DNA of 64,000 bases from assembly GCA_019828545.1 (NCBI GenBank), contig JACVRA010000099.1, forward strand, positions 279 through 64,278. Direction: 5' to 3'. Of this stretch, positions 34,473 to 45,877 are shown one piece after another (position 1 is the stretch's first letter; the number at the start of each line of letters is the position of its first letter). This stretch comes from Paracamarosporium sp. OC-R06-R3. Its lineage: Eukaryota > Ascomycota > Dothideomycetes > Pleosporales > Didymosphaeriaceae. The notes beneath the pieces were generated by a model. It was not told the origin of the DNA. It did no database searches and saw only the letters and a list, made by a program, of their open reading frames with translations. The translations under genes and the position numbers were made by a program.

Positions 34473-35645
34473 ATGGTATCAAAACTACGACCGTTCGTGG
34501 CCGCCTTGTGGCCCATTGCACTCGTTCTTCGACCTGCATGGTGCGTCGAGTACGTGACCGCAGATTCAACGACGCCACGCCAGAACAGTCAGAACTGCTC
34601 CTGCTATGTCGTCAATTCTGGTGCCGACTCAGAGACCCCTCAGTACTTCCAATACTACCGCTTCTACGACTTTCGAAACCTCGCGGATAAATCAGGACAG
34701 TTTGTCAAGGCACCGGCCGTTGTCGACGATTGGGACGATGCACCCAATCTAGATGTAGGAGAGCCGAGCATCCTTAACAGTGATGCTTGGAACACAGATT
34801 GGAACATACAAACCTGGAGCAAGAACGCTAGTGACGATTTCACTGTGCGGATGGTGAATTCGCCAGCAAACGTGTACTTGCAACAAAACAACGACAGTAG
34901 CGATGCGTTTACCTACCTCACACTCCGCACGACCCGCAGCGAAGGGTTCCAAAGCGCGGCAGAGCTTGAAAATCTCCAAAAGAACGTTATGCACGCATCA
35001 ATGCGCATGTCCGCAAAGATCGTAGGAGATGGAGGAGCTGTGGCTGGTTTCTTTACCTTCTATGACGATAACAACGAGTCGGACATTGAGATCTTGACGG
35101 ACGACCCGAAAGATGTCATACGATATACTAACCAGCCATCGGTCGACAAGGACGGGAACGAGGTTGCTGAGGCATCTCAAAAGAAGACAAAGCTTCCCGA
35201 TTGGAATGAATGGCAGACGCACCGTATCGACTGGCTTGACAAGAACAGCTACTGGTACTTGAACGACAAGCAAGTCGCTGCGAGCAGCTACTCGGTGCCA
35301 CGAAAGTCGAGTTATCTTGTAGTCAACATGTGGTCGGATGGAGGATCTTGGTCTGGGAACATGACTGAAGGTGGCTCTGCGGAGTTTCAAATACAATGGA
35401 TCGAGATGACTTTCAACACGAGTGGGAAGGTGGAAGGCGACACAACCCCTAACCCTAACGACAAAAGAGCGGTTGATCTTCTTAACAAGAGGAAGGAGGA
35501 GAAGTGCAAGGTAGTTTGCAAGGTCGATGGGGTAAAGGAATTGGGGACACCGGAGGTTGTCAGCAGCAGCATGGCAGCACATGTGTCGCTCTCATGGTGC
35601 GCCGTTGCGGTCATCGGACTCACGTCCTTGTGGGCTGGCTTGTAA
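34473..35645 (+). CDS. GPI-anchored glycoside hydrolase family 16 protein
   Basis: Single exon of 390 residues from ATG 34473; the open frame starts earlier with a TTG only. Signal peptide at 1-24 (WPIALVLRPAWC). The GH16 jelly-roll is marked by NESDIEILTDD near residues 201-211, with the catalytic E-x-D-x-E (E202, D204, E206), and by WQTHRIDWLDKNSYWYLND and SYLVVNMWSDGGSWSGNM. The C-terminus ends in a hydrophobic stretch (CAVAVIGLTSLWAGL) preceded by small residues, as in a GPI-anchor signal. The likely site is the plasma membrane or cell wall, acting on beta-1,3/1,4-glucan or as a transglycosidase. The exact substrate cannot be told. Several NxS/T sequons are present. Confidence 0.85.
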   Translation: MVSKLRPFVAALWPIALVLRPAWCVEYVTADSTTPRQNSQNCSCYVVNSGADSETPQYFQYYRFYDFRNLADKSGQFVKAPAVVDDWDDAPNLDVGEPSILNSDAWNTDWNIQTWSKNASDDFTVRMVNSPANVYLQQNNDSSDAFTYLTLRTTRSEGFQSAAELENLQKNVMHASMRMSAKIVGDGGAVAGFFTFYDDNNESDIEILTDDPKDVIRYTNQPSVDKDGNEVAEASQKKTKLPDWNEWQTHRIDWLDKNSYWYLNDKQVAASSYSVPRKSSYLVVNMWSDGGSWSGNMTEGGSAEFQIQWIEMTFNTSGKVEGDTTPNPNDKRAVDLLNKRKEEKCKVVCKVDGVKELGTPEVVSSSMAAHVSLSWCAVAVIGLTSLWAGL

Positions 35646-36227
35646 GGTATGATGACCGCAGATCTTATGCATACAATCCACTATAATAGTATGTTTCGTA
35701 AATTTGCAACACGTCGCTCCAGCCATTGAAGTTAGTGGTGCTTTCCGTTCGTGCAGGTGATCAGAATGTAGGCCCACAATGACTTACTCTTACTATTGTG
35801 AAGCCTGCAACAAACGCTGAACTTAGCGCTGCGTGTTGACAAAAGCCAGGCTGGGCCGACGGTACAACCAGTTTGATTAATGCCGTTTCTTTGAGTGTAG
35901 TGGGCGATTGGTCGCCGACCGTCAAAGAAAGATGAACATGTGGCTTCGGCTGCCCCACTCGAAGCTTGCTACAACATTCGATCGGCGAACCATACAACAA
36001 TATGGATACATGCATGTCTCAACGATATGCGCATTCAATTTCCCGGGCAGTGCCAACGATCAAGCTTACCGGCCGTTGGTGTTGTGTGGCGTTTGTCCTG
36101 CCGGCCGCGTCAAGCTACCCCGCGCCAGGGTGAGCCCTGGCCTTAAGCTCCAGGCACCGCCCACTCAAACCACACTCAACCCCTCCATCATACTATCTGC
36201 CTTGCAGTTATTGCACCACGATTCAAC
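35646..36227. other. intergenic, promoter of dipeptidyl peptidase III
   Basis: About 580 bp, GC-rich near 36090-36170. No gene was recognised on either strand. Confidence 0.5.
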
Positions 36228-38444
36228 ATGACTGCCACCATTGATTCGGAAACGCTAAAGCAATACCTCGCCGACGACCCTCCTACCATAGTCAATCTCG
36301 TCATCAAACACCACTTCGAAGCACTGACCGACAAGGAGAAGCTCTATGCTCATCACCTCTCGCTGTAAGCAAGATTAATGTACCTCGTGCTGGCTTGTAC
36401 CTTAATATGGCAACAGGGCGTGCTTTGCAGGCTCCCGTATCGTTCTCCGCCAGGTTTCTCCCGAGTCCGAGCCCATCTACGACTTCATCGTTGCTTTACA
36501 CAAACATGTCGCCGGTGACTACGCCAAGGCCGCGAAAGATGCCGGAATCTCGCAGGAAGACGTCGATGCATACCTCAGCTATGCTGCCCAGTTCTTGGGT
36601 AACCTGGGCAACTATAAGTCCTTCGGCGACTCAAAGTTCGTGCCCCGGCTCGAGTCCAGCAAACTCAAGGCGCTAGCCGGCTTGTCCTCGACGACACAAG
36701 CCTTATACGAACAGTTCGAGAACACCATATACGCTGGTAATGATATTGCGAAGCTACACCTTGGATACCCAAGTGCAGGCCATGTATCTACATACTATCC
36801 AGATAGCCCTGATATTAAGAAAGAGGACATTGCGGGCGTGAGCGACTTCTTAGAAGGCAAGCGCTTGTTGCCAGAGAACACGAGGATACGAAAGACGAAG
36901 GAGGGTTTCGAGGTATTGATCGCAAGCGCCCAAAAGGACCCGTCAGCAGCAGATAGGGACCTCACCGAGAGCGAATGGACACTTCCTGACGGCAACAAAG
37001 TCAAGCTGGTCTTTGGTGATCATTCTAAGGAGATGGAAACCATTGCCCATCATATCTCAGAGGCAAAGAAGTATGCTGCGAACGAAACGGAGGTCAAGAT
37101 GACGGAAGAATATGCAAAGAGCTTCACCACCGGTTCCTTAGAAGCCTACAAAGAGTCTCAGCGACAATGGATCAAGGACAAGGGCCCAGCGGTTGAGAGT
37201 GATATCGGTTTTGTTGAGACGTACCGCGACCCACACGGTATTCGAGGAGAGTGGGAAGGTTTCGTTGCGACAGTCAACAAGGAGCGCACAGAAGCATTCA
37301 GCAAGCTAGTGAACTCTGCGCCCAAGCTAATTCCGTTGCTGCCATGGAAACCGGAGTTTGAGAAAGATACTTTCTTGAGCCCCGACTTTACCTCACTCGA
37401 GGTCCTTACATTTGCTGGTAGTGGGTATGTACCAGCCGATTATACCGTTTCAGGAATCCGCTGCTAACGACACGTAGTATCCCTGCAGGCATCAACATCC
37501 CGAACTACGACGACATTCGCCAGAACATTGGTTTCAAGAACGTGTCACTAGGTAATGTTCTATCGGCTAAGGCACCTAACGAAGTTATCCCCTTCATCAA
37601 GGAGAAGGACGTGGAAGTATATCAGAAGTATCGCGATCCAGCTTTCGAAGTGCAGGTCGGACTTCACGAGCTTCTTGGTCATGGTTGCGGCAAGCTACTC
37701 CAAGAGACCGCCCCTGGTGAATTCAACTTCGATATCAAGAACCCACCTGTATCTCCCATCTCCGGTAAGCCCATCACGACCTACTACAAGCCTGGTCAGA
37801 CCTGGGGTTCCGTCTTCGGCCCCATCGCCGCCTCATACGAAGAATGTCGTGCGGAATGCGTCGCCATGGCTCTTGGCTGCGACTTCTCCATCTTGCAACT
37901 GTTCGGTTTCGGAGACGGCAAGGAAGACATCAACGGCGAGCCTGGCGATGTCCTCTTCGCTGCCTATCTCCAGATGGCGCGTGCTGGTATCGCGGCCCTC
38001 GAATTCTGGGATCCCAAATCTCGCAAGTGGGGCCAGGCACACAGTCAAGCCCGCTTTACTATTCTCCGCACTTTCCTAAACGCTGGCGTCGAATTCTGCG
38101 AGCTAGAATACAAAGAGGACGATCTGTCTGACCTCACCATCCGCTTGGAGCGCAACCGCATCTTGGATCTCGGCCGTCGGGCTGTCGAAGAGTATCTTCA
38201 GAAGCTGCACATCTACAAGAGCACAGCGGACTACGAAGCCGGCAAGAAGATGTACGAAGAGCTTTCGAACGTAGAGCCGTTCTACGAGAACAAGGTGCGC
38301 CCGGCGGTGCTGAAGAAGAAGCAGCCGAGGAAGGTGTTCGTGCAGGCAAATACCGTGGTCGAAGGAGACAAAGTTGTGCTCAAGGAGTATGAACCTTCTG
38401 CTCCAGGCATGATTCAGAGCTTCGTGGAGAGGGAGTACGTCTGA
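36228..38444 (+). CDS. DPP3: dipeptidyl peptidase III (M49 metallopeptidase)
   Basis: Three exons, 36228-36364, 36417-37424 and 37478-38444, total 703 residues. Introns are 52 and 53 nt (GTAAGC...CAACAG, GTATGT...CGTAG), all in phase. The M49 zinc site is complete: HELLGH at about 445-450 gives the two zinc histidines and the catalytic glutamate, and EECRAE at about 503-508 the third ligand. NIGFKNVSLGNVLSAK and GPIAASYEECRAECVA are conserved. The enzyme removes dipeptides from the N-terminus of short peptides in the cytosol late in protein turnover. Length fits the fungal family (about 700). No signal peptide. The first exon is short and conserved in style (MTATIDSETLKQYLAD). Confidence 0.93.
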
Positions 38445-39124
38445 AGAGGTACAGTTTAGTTGCATCAAGGCGTAGTGGATTGCATGTCTGGGTAGGCAGT
38501 TTTGCTTCCGTACATATGCATCATAGCGTATAGATGACGAGGATGACGAGACATGAATCATGACGGCTGTAATGGCTTGTTTGGAGTAAGATTGCATAGA
38601 TCTTTGAGGCTTAGACGCCCAATGAAGATGATATACATATAAGTCTGGTCACCGCAATTGCACTGACATTGTGATTCACATGCCACATATTTCGTGTCTT
38701 CATTGCTTTTGGGCCGTTGCAATGGACCTCCCCATGCGAAGGTACCAATGTTACATGGAGACAAACAACTACTAAGAAACGCGGACAAGTCTAGTTGAAA
38801 TCATGCTCTATCGCATGAGAATTAACATGTTGAAATAGTCTATCAAGTCTATAAACGCCCCCAAGCGCCCGCTTTTCTTTTGCTGCTCTTCGCAGATGCA
38901 ATGTCTAAATGGTATTAATCTCGACCCGATCTATGGGAACGAGATTTCAATCGCTATGCCCGTGGATGTATGATGGTCTCCTACTACACCGCGGACGATC
39001 AAGTCTTTGGAGCCGCAGGGTGTATCGCTGCTTGCAGCCCCACATCGTATCGACTGGATGGTAGCAAGCTGTTGTAGAAAGCTGATTACTGTGCCTACTC
39101 CCTTGGAGTGGTACCTTTCGTAAC
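38445..39124. other. intergenic, convergent 3' flanks
   Basis: About 680 bp between the stops of dipeptidyl peptidase III and mannitol dehydrogenase. Nothing was recognised. Confidence 0.5.
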
Positions 39125-40894
39125 TCAGTAGACAGCAGCCATCTTCCAGATGTCGTTGAGCTTGGCGGCGAGGCGCTTCTTCTCGATGGTGAGGTCGATG
39201 ACCTGCTGCCTGAGGCTCTGGATCTCCTCTTCCTGCATGCGCTTCGTGATGTCCTCCCTCGTCCTCGACGAGTCACGAGTGTGGGTGCCAGTAATCGAGC
39301 CGGAGGATCCGGCAAGCGAGATCTTGTCATCCTCGGGGAGCTCGACGTATTTCTCGAGCGTCTTCCTGGCGCCTCGTCGGTCGAGCGTTCGCATGGCCAT
39401 GGTGATCTCTCGCACGAACCGTCCGTCGTAGCGAAGGTCGTCACCGAAGAGGTTCTGCACGCCGAGAAGGGCGTTGGGGCTCGCACCGCCTTCCCTGGCG
39501 AGGGCCTGCAGTTCCTTGGCCATAGGGTCGTCGATCTTGTAGGTCTTGCCGTTCTCGTCGATACCAGTGAGGTAGCGGAACCACGCGGCAACACAAAGGG
39601 TGAGGCGACCGATAGGTCCTCGCGACTCGATCTGCTCTGCAATGGAGGGGATGATGAACTGGGGCATCTTGCCGGAGCCACCGAGGCAGATACGGGCAAC
39701 CTCGTCCTTCAGGGTCGGGTTGGAGAAACGCAAGTGAAGCGTCTGGATGTATTCGTCGACGTCGACGCCAGGAATCTGGGGAAGAAGGGGCTTGACTTCT
39801 TCATACCACAGATCGTTGAGGTATTGCGAAAAAAGAGGGTCGGCGATGACTTCGTGGACGTAGGTAAATCCGGCGAGGGAAGCGAGATATCCCCTTATAA
39901 AACGTTAGTCATGACAGTCTAAGTATTTGAAGCCTAGGGCAACTTACATAGCAACGTGACCTCCGTTCAGCAGCCTTAGCTTCATCAACTCAAACTGTTC
40001 CACATCTCTCACGGTCGGTACCACCTGCACGCCAACATCTTCGAACGATGGTCGTCCATCACTGAAGTTGTCCTCGAGCACCCATTGCATGAAAGGCTCG
40101 GTAACGACAGGCCAGGCATCTTCAATACCAAACTCCTGCTTCAGGCTCATTTTATCGTCGTCCACCGTTCGTGGGGTGATTCTGTCGACCATGCTGTTGG
40201 GGAAGGCTCCGTTCTCGGATAGCCAGGCAGCCATGTTCGGATCCTTGAGACGTGCAAATGCGAGAAGCATGTTTCGGCTGATGGATCCGTTCTTCTGCAT
40301 GTTGTCGCAAGACATGACAGTGAAAGGCTTGAGGCCTGCCTTGTAACGCCGTGCAAGCGCAGAAGTGAGGTATCCGTAAGTTGTACGTGGTGGTCCATCA
40401 CCTGCGAGATCGAACTGGATGTTCGGGTCCGAGACTTCGAGCTCGTGTGTGTTCTCGTTGTAGTAGTAACCGGACTCAGTGATGGTCATGGAGACGATGT
40501 GCGTGTCCTTGTCCGCCATCTTCGCAATGACAGCCTCCTCATTGCCGGGTGCGAAAATGTAGTCGGAGATGGAACCGACAATGTGTGCAGAGCTTCCTCT
40601 AGCAGAGCGCTCGATGACAGTGTAAAGATAGTCTTGTGGTGTCAATGCATCTCGCATGGAGGCATCGAAGGGAGTGAGCCCAACACCACATATTGACCAG
40701 TCATTGGCCGAGAATTTGGAAAGAAGGCGGTCAACATAGACGGCAAGATGTGCGCGGTGGAAGCCACCAACACCAACATGGACGATACCATGCTTCAGTT
40801 TTGATCGGTCGTAATTAGGTGACGTCTCGGCCTGCGAGAATTTCGACAAGTTGGCATTGCTGAGTCTCAGCGCGGGATCCGTGATGTGCGGCAT
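39125..40894 (-). CDS. mannitol 2-dehydrogenase with an apparent one-base frameshift
   Basis: Exon 1 is 39948-40894 (ATG at 40894); a 53-nt intron follows (GTAAGT...ATAAG). Exon 2 is 39125-39894. It belongs to the long-chain polyol dehydrogenase family, which oxidises mannitol to fructose with NAD. GIVHVGVGGFHRAHLAVYVD is the NAD-binding start, ITESGYYYNE and VMSCDNMQKNG the conserved core, and NGGHVAM-GYLASLAGFTYVHE joins across the intron. About 50 bases into exon 2 the frame changes: similarity runs in one frame to VIAEP (39837-39848), then in another from PLFSQYLNDLWYEEVKP (39838 and below) to the stop. One base too many at about 39839-39842 accounts for it, either a real mutation or a sequencing error. 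The C-terminus is about 60 residues longer than usual and forms a charged coiled coil (EEIQSLRQQVIDLTIEKKRL). Confidence 0.8.
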
Positions 40895-42514
40895 TTTCTC
40901 GGCGGAAAACAGAAAAGCAGAGAAGAGGGGGAGGGTATCAAAACGAAAATCAGACACTGAGAGGGAGGAGGGAAATGCAGAGCAGAGATAAGAGCCGGAC
41001 AGCCATCGAGGGCTTCCGCCTTTTGAGGGGCACAACAGTGGAGCAGAGCACGGTCCTGATGATGGCGATTAGGGTGGATCTTTCTCAGCTTCAGAAATTT
41101 CCAAGGGTCCAGATTTTTGTGGGCTTGGAGCTGATCTTTTGACGGCCACTAGACACATAGTGCGGCGCGAAACTTCCGCCAAGCATCGTGGACTTCCGCA
41201 AGTGGAGCGGAGAACGCTTGAAGGCTCCCGCAATGGAGCCGGAGATACCGCTATTGTGGGGTTCTACACCAAGTTGCAACATAGAGCCACTTTGCCATGG
41301 TGTTTTGAATGCCATCTTCATGCTCGCGGCCGCTAGAAATGTCAGTTTCAGCCCGCTTTCGTGCGACCGGGGAAGTTCGCCTACGACGACTTCTGGAGTC
41401 TCGAACGGGGATACGGCAGGCGAGAACCTTTAGTTGATGAGGAGAGTTAGACTCCACATTGTGCCATACTATTGCTTGGGGATAACCCGGACTTTCGCAC
41501 TCATATCCCTCCGCAGACCGAAGCAAAAGCATTACGAATGCATTGTGTCGACGAGGACCTGAGTCAACGTCTCTGGGGCGCTACCTGCGCCATCCCTGAT
41601 TTCTCGCAGCGCTGGTCGTCGTCGTCCTTGGGTGCTGTAAGCTATCCGGCGGTCAGAAATTTCGGATGGTCGAAATTGTGTCAACGCTAAGATAAGCACA
41701 AAGACGTTTCCGCGTTATCCGTCTCTTGTAGGAATGGCGGAGGTATGCTCAGGCCCAATCGGCCTACGAGCGTTCTCACCGTGACCAGCATTTCATCTCA
41801 TGTGAAAATCGCAATGGCGCAGGTGACTCTCCCCCTTCCAAGTTGGACATTGGGAGATTTGCGAGGCTTAATCCCGTCGGCGCCGTGGGGTGGGTCTTGC
41901 CCAGCCGACACCAGTGCATGTGCATGTGCATATTCGCGGAGTCTCCCACGCCTCCGTTAAGCGACCCAGAAGCCCGAGTTCGGCTCTCCACATTTAGAAG
42001 TCCACGATCCTTGGCGCAAGACGTTCCAATAGCTTGGGTGGCAGTGCCATAGCCTAGCCGGGGTGCTGATGGTATCCTTACTTTTGCGACACACGTGGCC
42101 TTGAATGAGTCCGGTCGAATTTGTGCGCGCGGGGTGCCGCAGAAAAGGGGTCTGCTAGTGTTGCTTATATAATGGCATTCTTGCCACCTTCTCATGGCGA
42201 CCACCTTCATCTCTATCGGACAAAGCAAAGGAAAGGAGGAATGGTCATGTGAAGGCATATCAGTGCTTGGCTCCTTGGAGTTTGACTTTTCACTGCTTCT
42301 GCTGGTACTGTGCATATGTCACCTACGCGAAGAGAGCTTGTGAAAGAGATAAGACATGCCAGTACTCAAGATAAGGTTGCATTGTAGAGCGACGATCATC
42401 ACAAGGTTGAGCATCGCTTCCCAGAGAAGTTGTTGAGATGTATGATGCTAGCTAGGATGGCCACCACAGGTTTCGCTCCCAGTCTCACTTTGACATGCAT
42501 GTCCATGTCTCTGA
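40895..42514. other. intergenic, 1.6 kb
   Basis: Holds the 5' leader and promoter of mannitol dehydrogenase (from 40895 upward) and the 3' flank of the carboxylesterase. Short overlapping frames only; no gene, RNA or repeat was recognised. Confidence 0.45.
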
Positions 42515-43999
42515 TCAAGCACAAGTAGCATCAAACTCCTCCGCACCCCCCACACTAACCGTTTCATAACCTCTCCCCAATATTACTAACGTATCTTCCC
42601 CCTCGATATACCTTGGCCACCCGTACGCCGCCAACCCATTCACCGGATCCTTTGCAAAAGCAGCCCAAGCACCCTGCATCCATCTACTCAATTCTTCCTC
42701 TGCCTTGGTGTTTTCTCCACTTAATCTACTCGTCCCAAATACAATAGGAATCTCTGCTGCATGATATGCGCCCAGCCACGAAAGAGGATTCAAATTCGGG
42801 AACTCGCCAAAGTATCGATAACGGTATGTAGGAACGCCAAACCGGGAGCGGAAATTTGATGCGACGGCGGCAGGGCAAGCAAAGACAGTATTTGAGAGAT
42901 TGTCGAGTGTAGTCTGGTTGGGTGCAGCAGGCGTGAAAGGTGAGTAGAGAGAGGCGTATTCGTTCGAGGTAGTGCCGATGATGACGGGCAGTTTTGCGAC
43001 AAGCCCTCGCTCTCGCCGGGAAGAAAAGCTCGAGAAGATCGTTTCTTCGTCGGCGCTGGCACCGAAGCCAAGGCTACGTCCTCCATTTAAGGTCGCATTA
43101 TACGTCTCGTAGACGGTCAGGATGGTCTCGGCATCGACGCTCTGCATGCATTCGAGCTCTTCGTCTTTGGTGAGATTGCCGCACCCGACTTGGCCCGCTA
43201 CGTAGGTGAAGTTGCTCGTGCCTTTGCTGTAGGTTACATCGTTGTTGCCCACGGCGCCGGACTGGATGATGAGACCGCTAACGAGAGGATTGTCCCACCA
43301 AGCGTACGAAAAGAAGTCTGTGGAACTTGCGCCTGCGGACTGCCCGAACAGTGTCATACGCGTTGCATTACCACCAAAGGCGTGAACATTGTTGTATAGC
43401 CACTCGACTGCTGCCCTCTGATCCAGCAGGCCAACGTTATGATGTCGTCCGTCCAACGCAGCTGCCGCAGGGAACCCGAATATGTTAACGCGGTAATTGA
43501 TGCTGACCAAGATGACATTCTGGTTTTCCACAAAAGATGTGCCGTCATAGTTGGGTACTGAGGATCCGCCGTTCAGCAAGGCACCACCGGGAATCCAGAC
43601 TAATACCGGGAGCAGCTCGCCATCTGTCAAATTCTTGCTTCGTGGTGTCCAGACATTGAGCGTGAGGCAGTCCTCGCTCTGGCCAGAGTTCGGTCGTGAA
43701 GCCGGGAGATAGTCGCCTAGACCCGGTGCACCAGTATCGTACTGTAGGCATGAGGGACCAAAGGAGGTAGCATTCAAGACAGTAGTCCACGGTTTCTTAG
43801 TCGCTGGTGGACGGAAGCGATTGCTTCCTATCGGTGGCTCTGCATATGGGATACCAGCAAAACGGCGGACATTTTCCGAGGCAAGAGAACCGTGGATGGA
43901 GAAAGACGACGTTTGAATACGGAGATCACTAGCATGGCTGTCGCATGATACCGCAACCGACAATAGTGCAGTGTGCCATAGAATCTGGGGTAGCTTCAT
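42515..43999 (-). CDS. secreted class B carboxylesterase/lipase
   Basis: Single exon of 494 residues from ATG 43999, preceded in frame only by a GTG. Signal peptide (MKLPQILWHTALLSVAVSC). It has an alpha/beta-hydrolase fold of the carboxylesterase type B family: RRFAGIPYAEPPIGSNRF, SEDCLTLNVW (second family signature with its disulfide Cys), VWIPGGALLNG (oxyanion hole) and LFGQSAGASS (nucleophile Ser in G-x-S-x-G). The acid and histidine residues lie in the C-terminal part (DEET region and GAYHAAEIPIVFG). Many NxT/S sequons fit secretion. Such enzymes cleave lipid, aryl or feruloyl-type esters; the substrate is unknown. Length is slightly below the usual 530-560. Confidence 0.88.
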   Translation of the reverse strand: MKLPQILWHTALLSVAVSCDSHASDLRIQTSSFSIHGSLASENVRRFAGIPYAEPPIGSNRFRPPATKKPWTTVLNATSFGPSCLQYDTGAPGLGDYLPASRPNSGQSEDCLTLNVWTPRSKNLTDGELLPVLVWIPGGALLNGGSSVPNYDGTSFVENQNVILVSINYRVNIFGFPAAAALDGRHHNVGLLDQRAAVEWLYNNVHAFGGNATRMTLFGQSAGASSTDFFSYAWWDNPLVSGLIIQSGAVGNNDVTYSKGTSNFTYVAGQVGCGNLTKDEELECMQSVDAETILTVYETYNATLNGGRSLGFGASADEETIFSSFSSRRERGLVAKLPVIIGTTSNEYASLYSPFTPAAPNQTTLDNLSNTVFACPAAVASNFRSRFGVPTYRYRYFGEFPNLNPLSWLGAYHAAEIPIVFGTSRLSGENTKAEEELSRWMQGAWAAFAKDPVNGLAAYGWPRYIEGEDTLVILGRGYETVSVGGAEEFDATCA

Positions 44000-44835
44000 G
44001 ACAGAGACTTCTATACCATACACGACTAGAAATTGAATTAAAGTGTTCTTAGAGCATGGGCTTATTTAAGGAGATCAAAATTCCCCAGTTGCGGGTAATG
44101 CACCCACTTGGAGAGCTGTTAAAGACTAATGGTGCCTCCACAAACCCCAGGTTTCCTCATAAACCCCGCACAACTACTTGCATCTATTTTAAAAGTTAAC
44201 GGAGTTGAGTATCGTCCCTAGCACAATCAATCTCCAAGTCAACAAAAGACCTGGCTAATGATTCATTAGCTCGGAAAACGAAGACCGTTGAACCTATGAT
44301 AGTAACTTTAGGACCGGAATAGTTGCTAATATCAGTCTTCGATGAGGTATGCTCGCATTAACTGCATGCACAATCTCATTCATAGGTTGATCCCACATAC
44401 CCTTCAATTGCATAGTTCGCAGGTAGTCATGAAAGTCCCAGTTTAGTTAGGAGCGATATCCATGCCGCCTAAGGAATTCTACAGCATATGATTCCACGAC
44501 TTCTCAATACAATGAACCAACCATCAACAAGAAGAGCATTACACGTCTTATTCGAACCGTAACCATACCAAATCCAAAGCTGAGAGACACACACCTACCG
44601 ATAACCACAAGCGTGGGGCCCACCACCGCCACACGCGCGCCACACCTCCGCCACATCCCAGCTAGTCCGCGCGACCAAAAAATCACCTTAACCACCACCC
44701 GCAACTCCCTCACAGCACACAGCACGCACGCCCACACGCACGCGCAAATCCACACGCCTCCCTCAACCTCCCGCCCGCATACTCGCGTCCAAATCAAATC
44801 AAATCAAATCGAACAAACCACCACCCGCACCCACA
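44000..44835. other. divergent promoter of carboxylesterase and RPB12
   Basis: About 840 bp. The part before RPB12 (44620-44830) is rich in C and A on the plus strand, and ends in a short AAATC tandem (AAATCAAATCAAATCAAATC near 44793-44812). No gene was recognised. Confidence 0.5.
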
Positions 44836-45127
44836 ATGTCCGGCTACCAACCGCAGCAAACCCAAACGGCCGACTCCTCCACCATAGACATCCACTCGCG
44901 CGCGGTATCCTACACGTGCGGCGACTGCGACGGCGACGTGCAGCTGAAGCGTGGAGAGCCCATCCGGTGCCGCAACTGCGGGCACCGCGTGCTGTACAAG
45001 AAGCGGACGAACCGGTATGTATGAACGGGGATGGTTTCACATCTGGGTGGTGTGCGGGTTAGAGAAGGGTGTGTAAGGAGAGAGAGCTGACTATGGACGC
45101 AGTATGGTGCAGTTTGAGGCGCGCTGA
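44836..45127 (+). CDS. rpb12: RNA polymerase I/II/III subunit RPABC4 (Rpb12)
   Basis: Two exons, 44836-45014 and 45103-45127, 67 residues. The 88-nt intron has donor GTATGT and acceptor ACGCAG and splits an Arg codon. The single zinc ribbon is formed by YTCGDCDGDV and IRCRNCGHRVLYKKRTNR; the tail MVQFEAR is carried by an exon of 25 bases. Rpb12 is a shared small subunit of all three nuclear RNA polymerases, needed for assembly and open complex formation. Size matches yeast Rpb12 (70). The last exon is easy to miss: without it the frame would run into the intron and end in YV. Confidence 0.95.
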
Positions 45128-45877
45128 AGGGCGGAGGGATGATGAGGTGTGTGGGGGTTAGTGGTGGTGGTGGATGTGGTATCAGAGCATACGAGCAAAG
45201 ATGGTGGAATACATGGATGGAGTATGATCGCAGGAATGTGGGCTCGCGCCTGGAGTTTTTTGGTGTACATGATTTGGTGGACGATACCACATAGCATGCA
45301 GGTAATTCGCCTGGCATGATGTATTGGCAGATACAGGAATGCATTGATTTGCGGATAAGCAGAGGCCTTTCCGCAGCCAAACTTTGTTCGATTTGCGCCG
45401 TAGACGCGCATTTTATCTGTCTAGAGACTTTGCCTGTACTTTCCCTTCTCCGTATCCATTGTTAATATTCAGCCTGCATGCATATCCACGACCCCTTACA
45501 GCGCGCTAGAGAAATAGCTGATCCTGAGAAGCTTAGAAAAGAGAAGGTGTAAAGCACAATCACAAAAACGCAACGTCAAAACTTCAACAGGCTTGATGCT
45601 TGAAAAACACCCACAGCACCAACATATCCATTTGTCCTGCAAACATGACCTATGCTCCGCCTACGTTCCAGATAACGGCTCATTCGGTTCATAAAATGAG
45701 ACGGACGACAATGCCAACATGCAATAGCAACGGAAGAAACATTCGCACACCAAGCCCAGCCGAGCGTTAGTGGAATGATGGGAGCGCGAGAAAATCGTTG
45801 ATTGATCAGGTCGAAGTTCAGGACCAACAAAGCTCGATCGTAGCCTCATGCCGTCGTAGCCAGCAGGACTTGGGTAT
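45128..45877. other. intergenic, convergent 3' flanks of rpb12 and cot-1
   Basis: About 750 bp without recognisable genes. It contains the 3' untranslated regions of both neighbours. Confidence 0.5.

Noticed and set aside
35446..35462. Telomere-like CCCTAACCCTAAC word
   Set aside because: It is only two units within the GH16 coding frame (TPNPND), not a repeat array.
39838..39894. A second intron as explanation of the mannitol dehydrogenase frame change
   Set aside because: No GT...AG pair of a suitable length removes the shift without deleting conserved residues on both sides.
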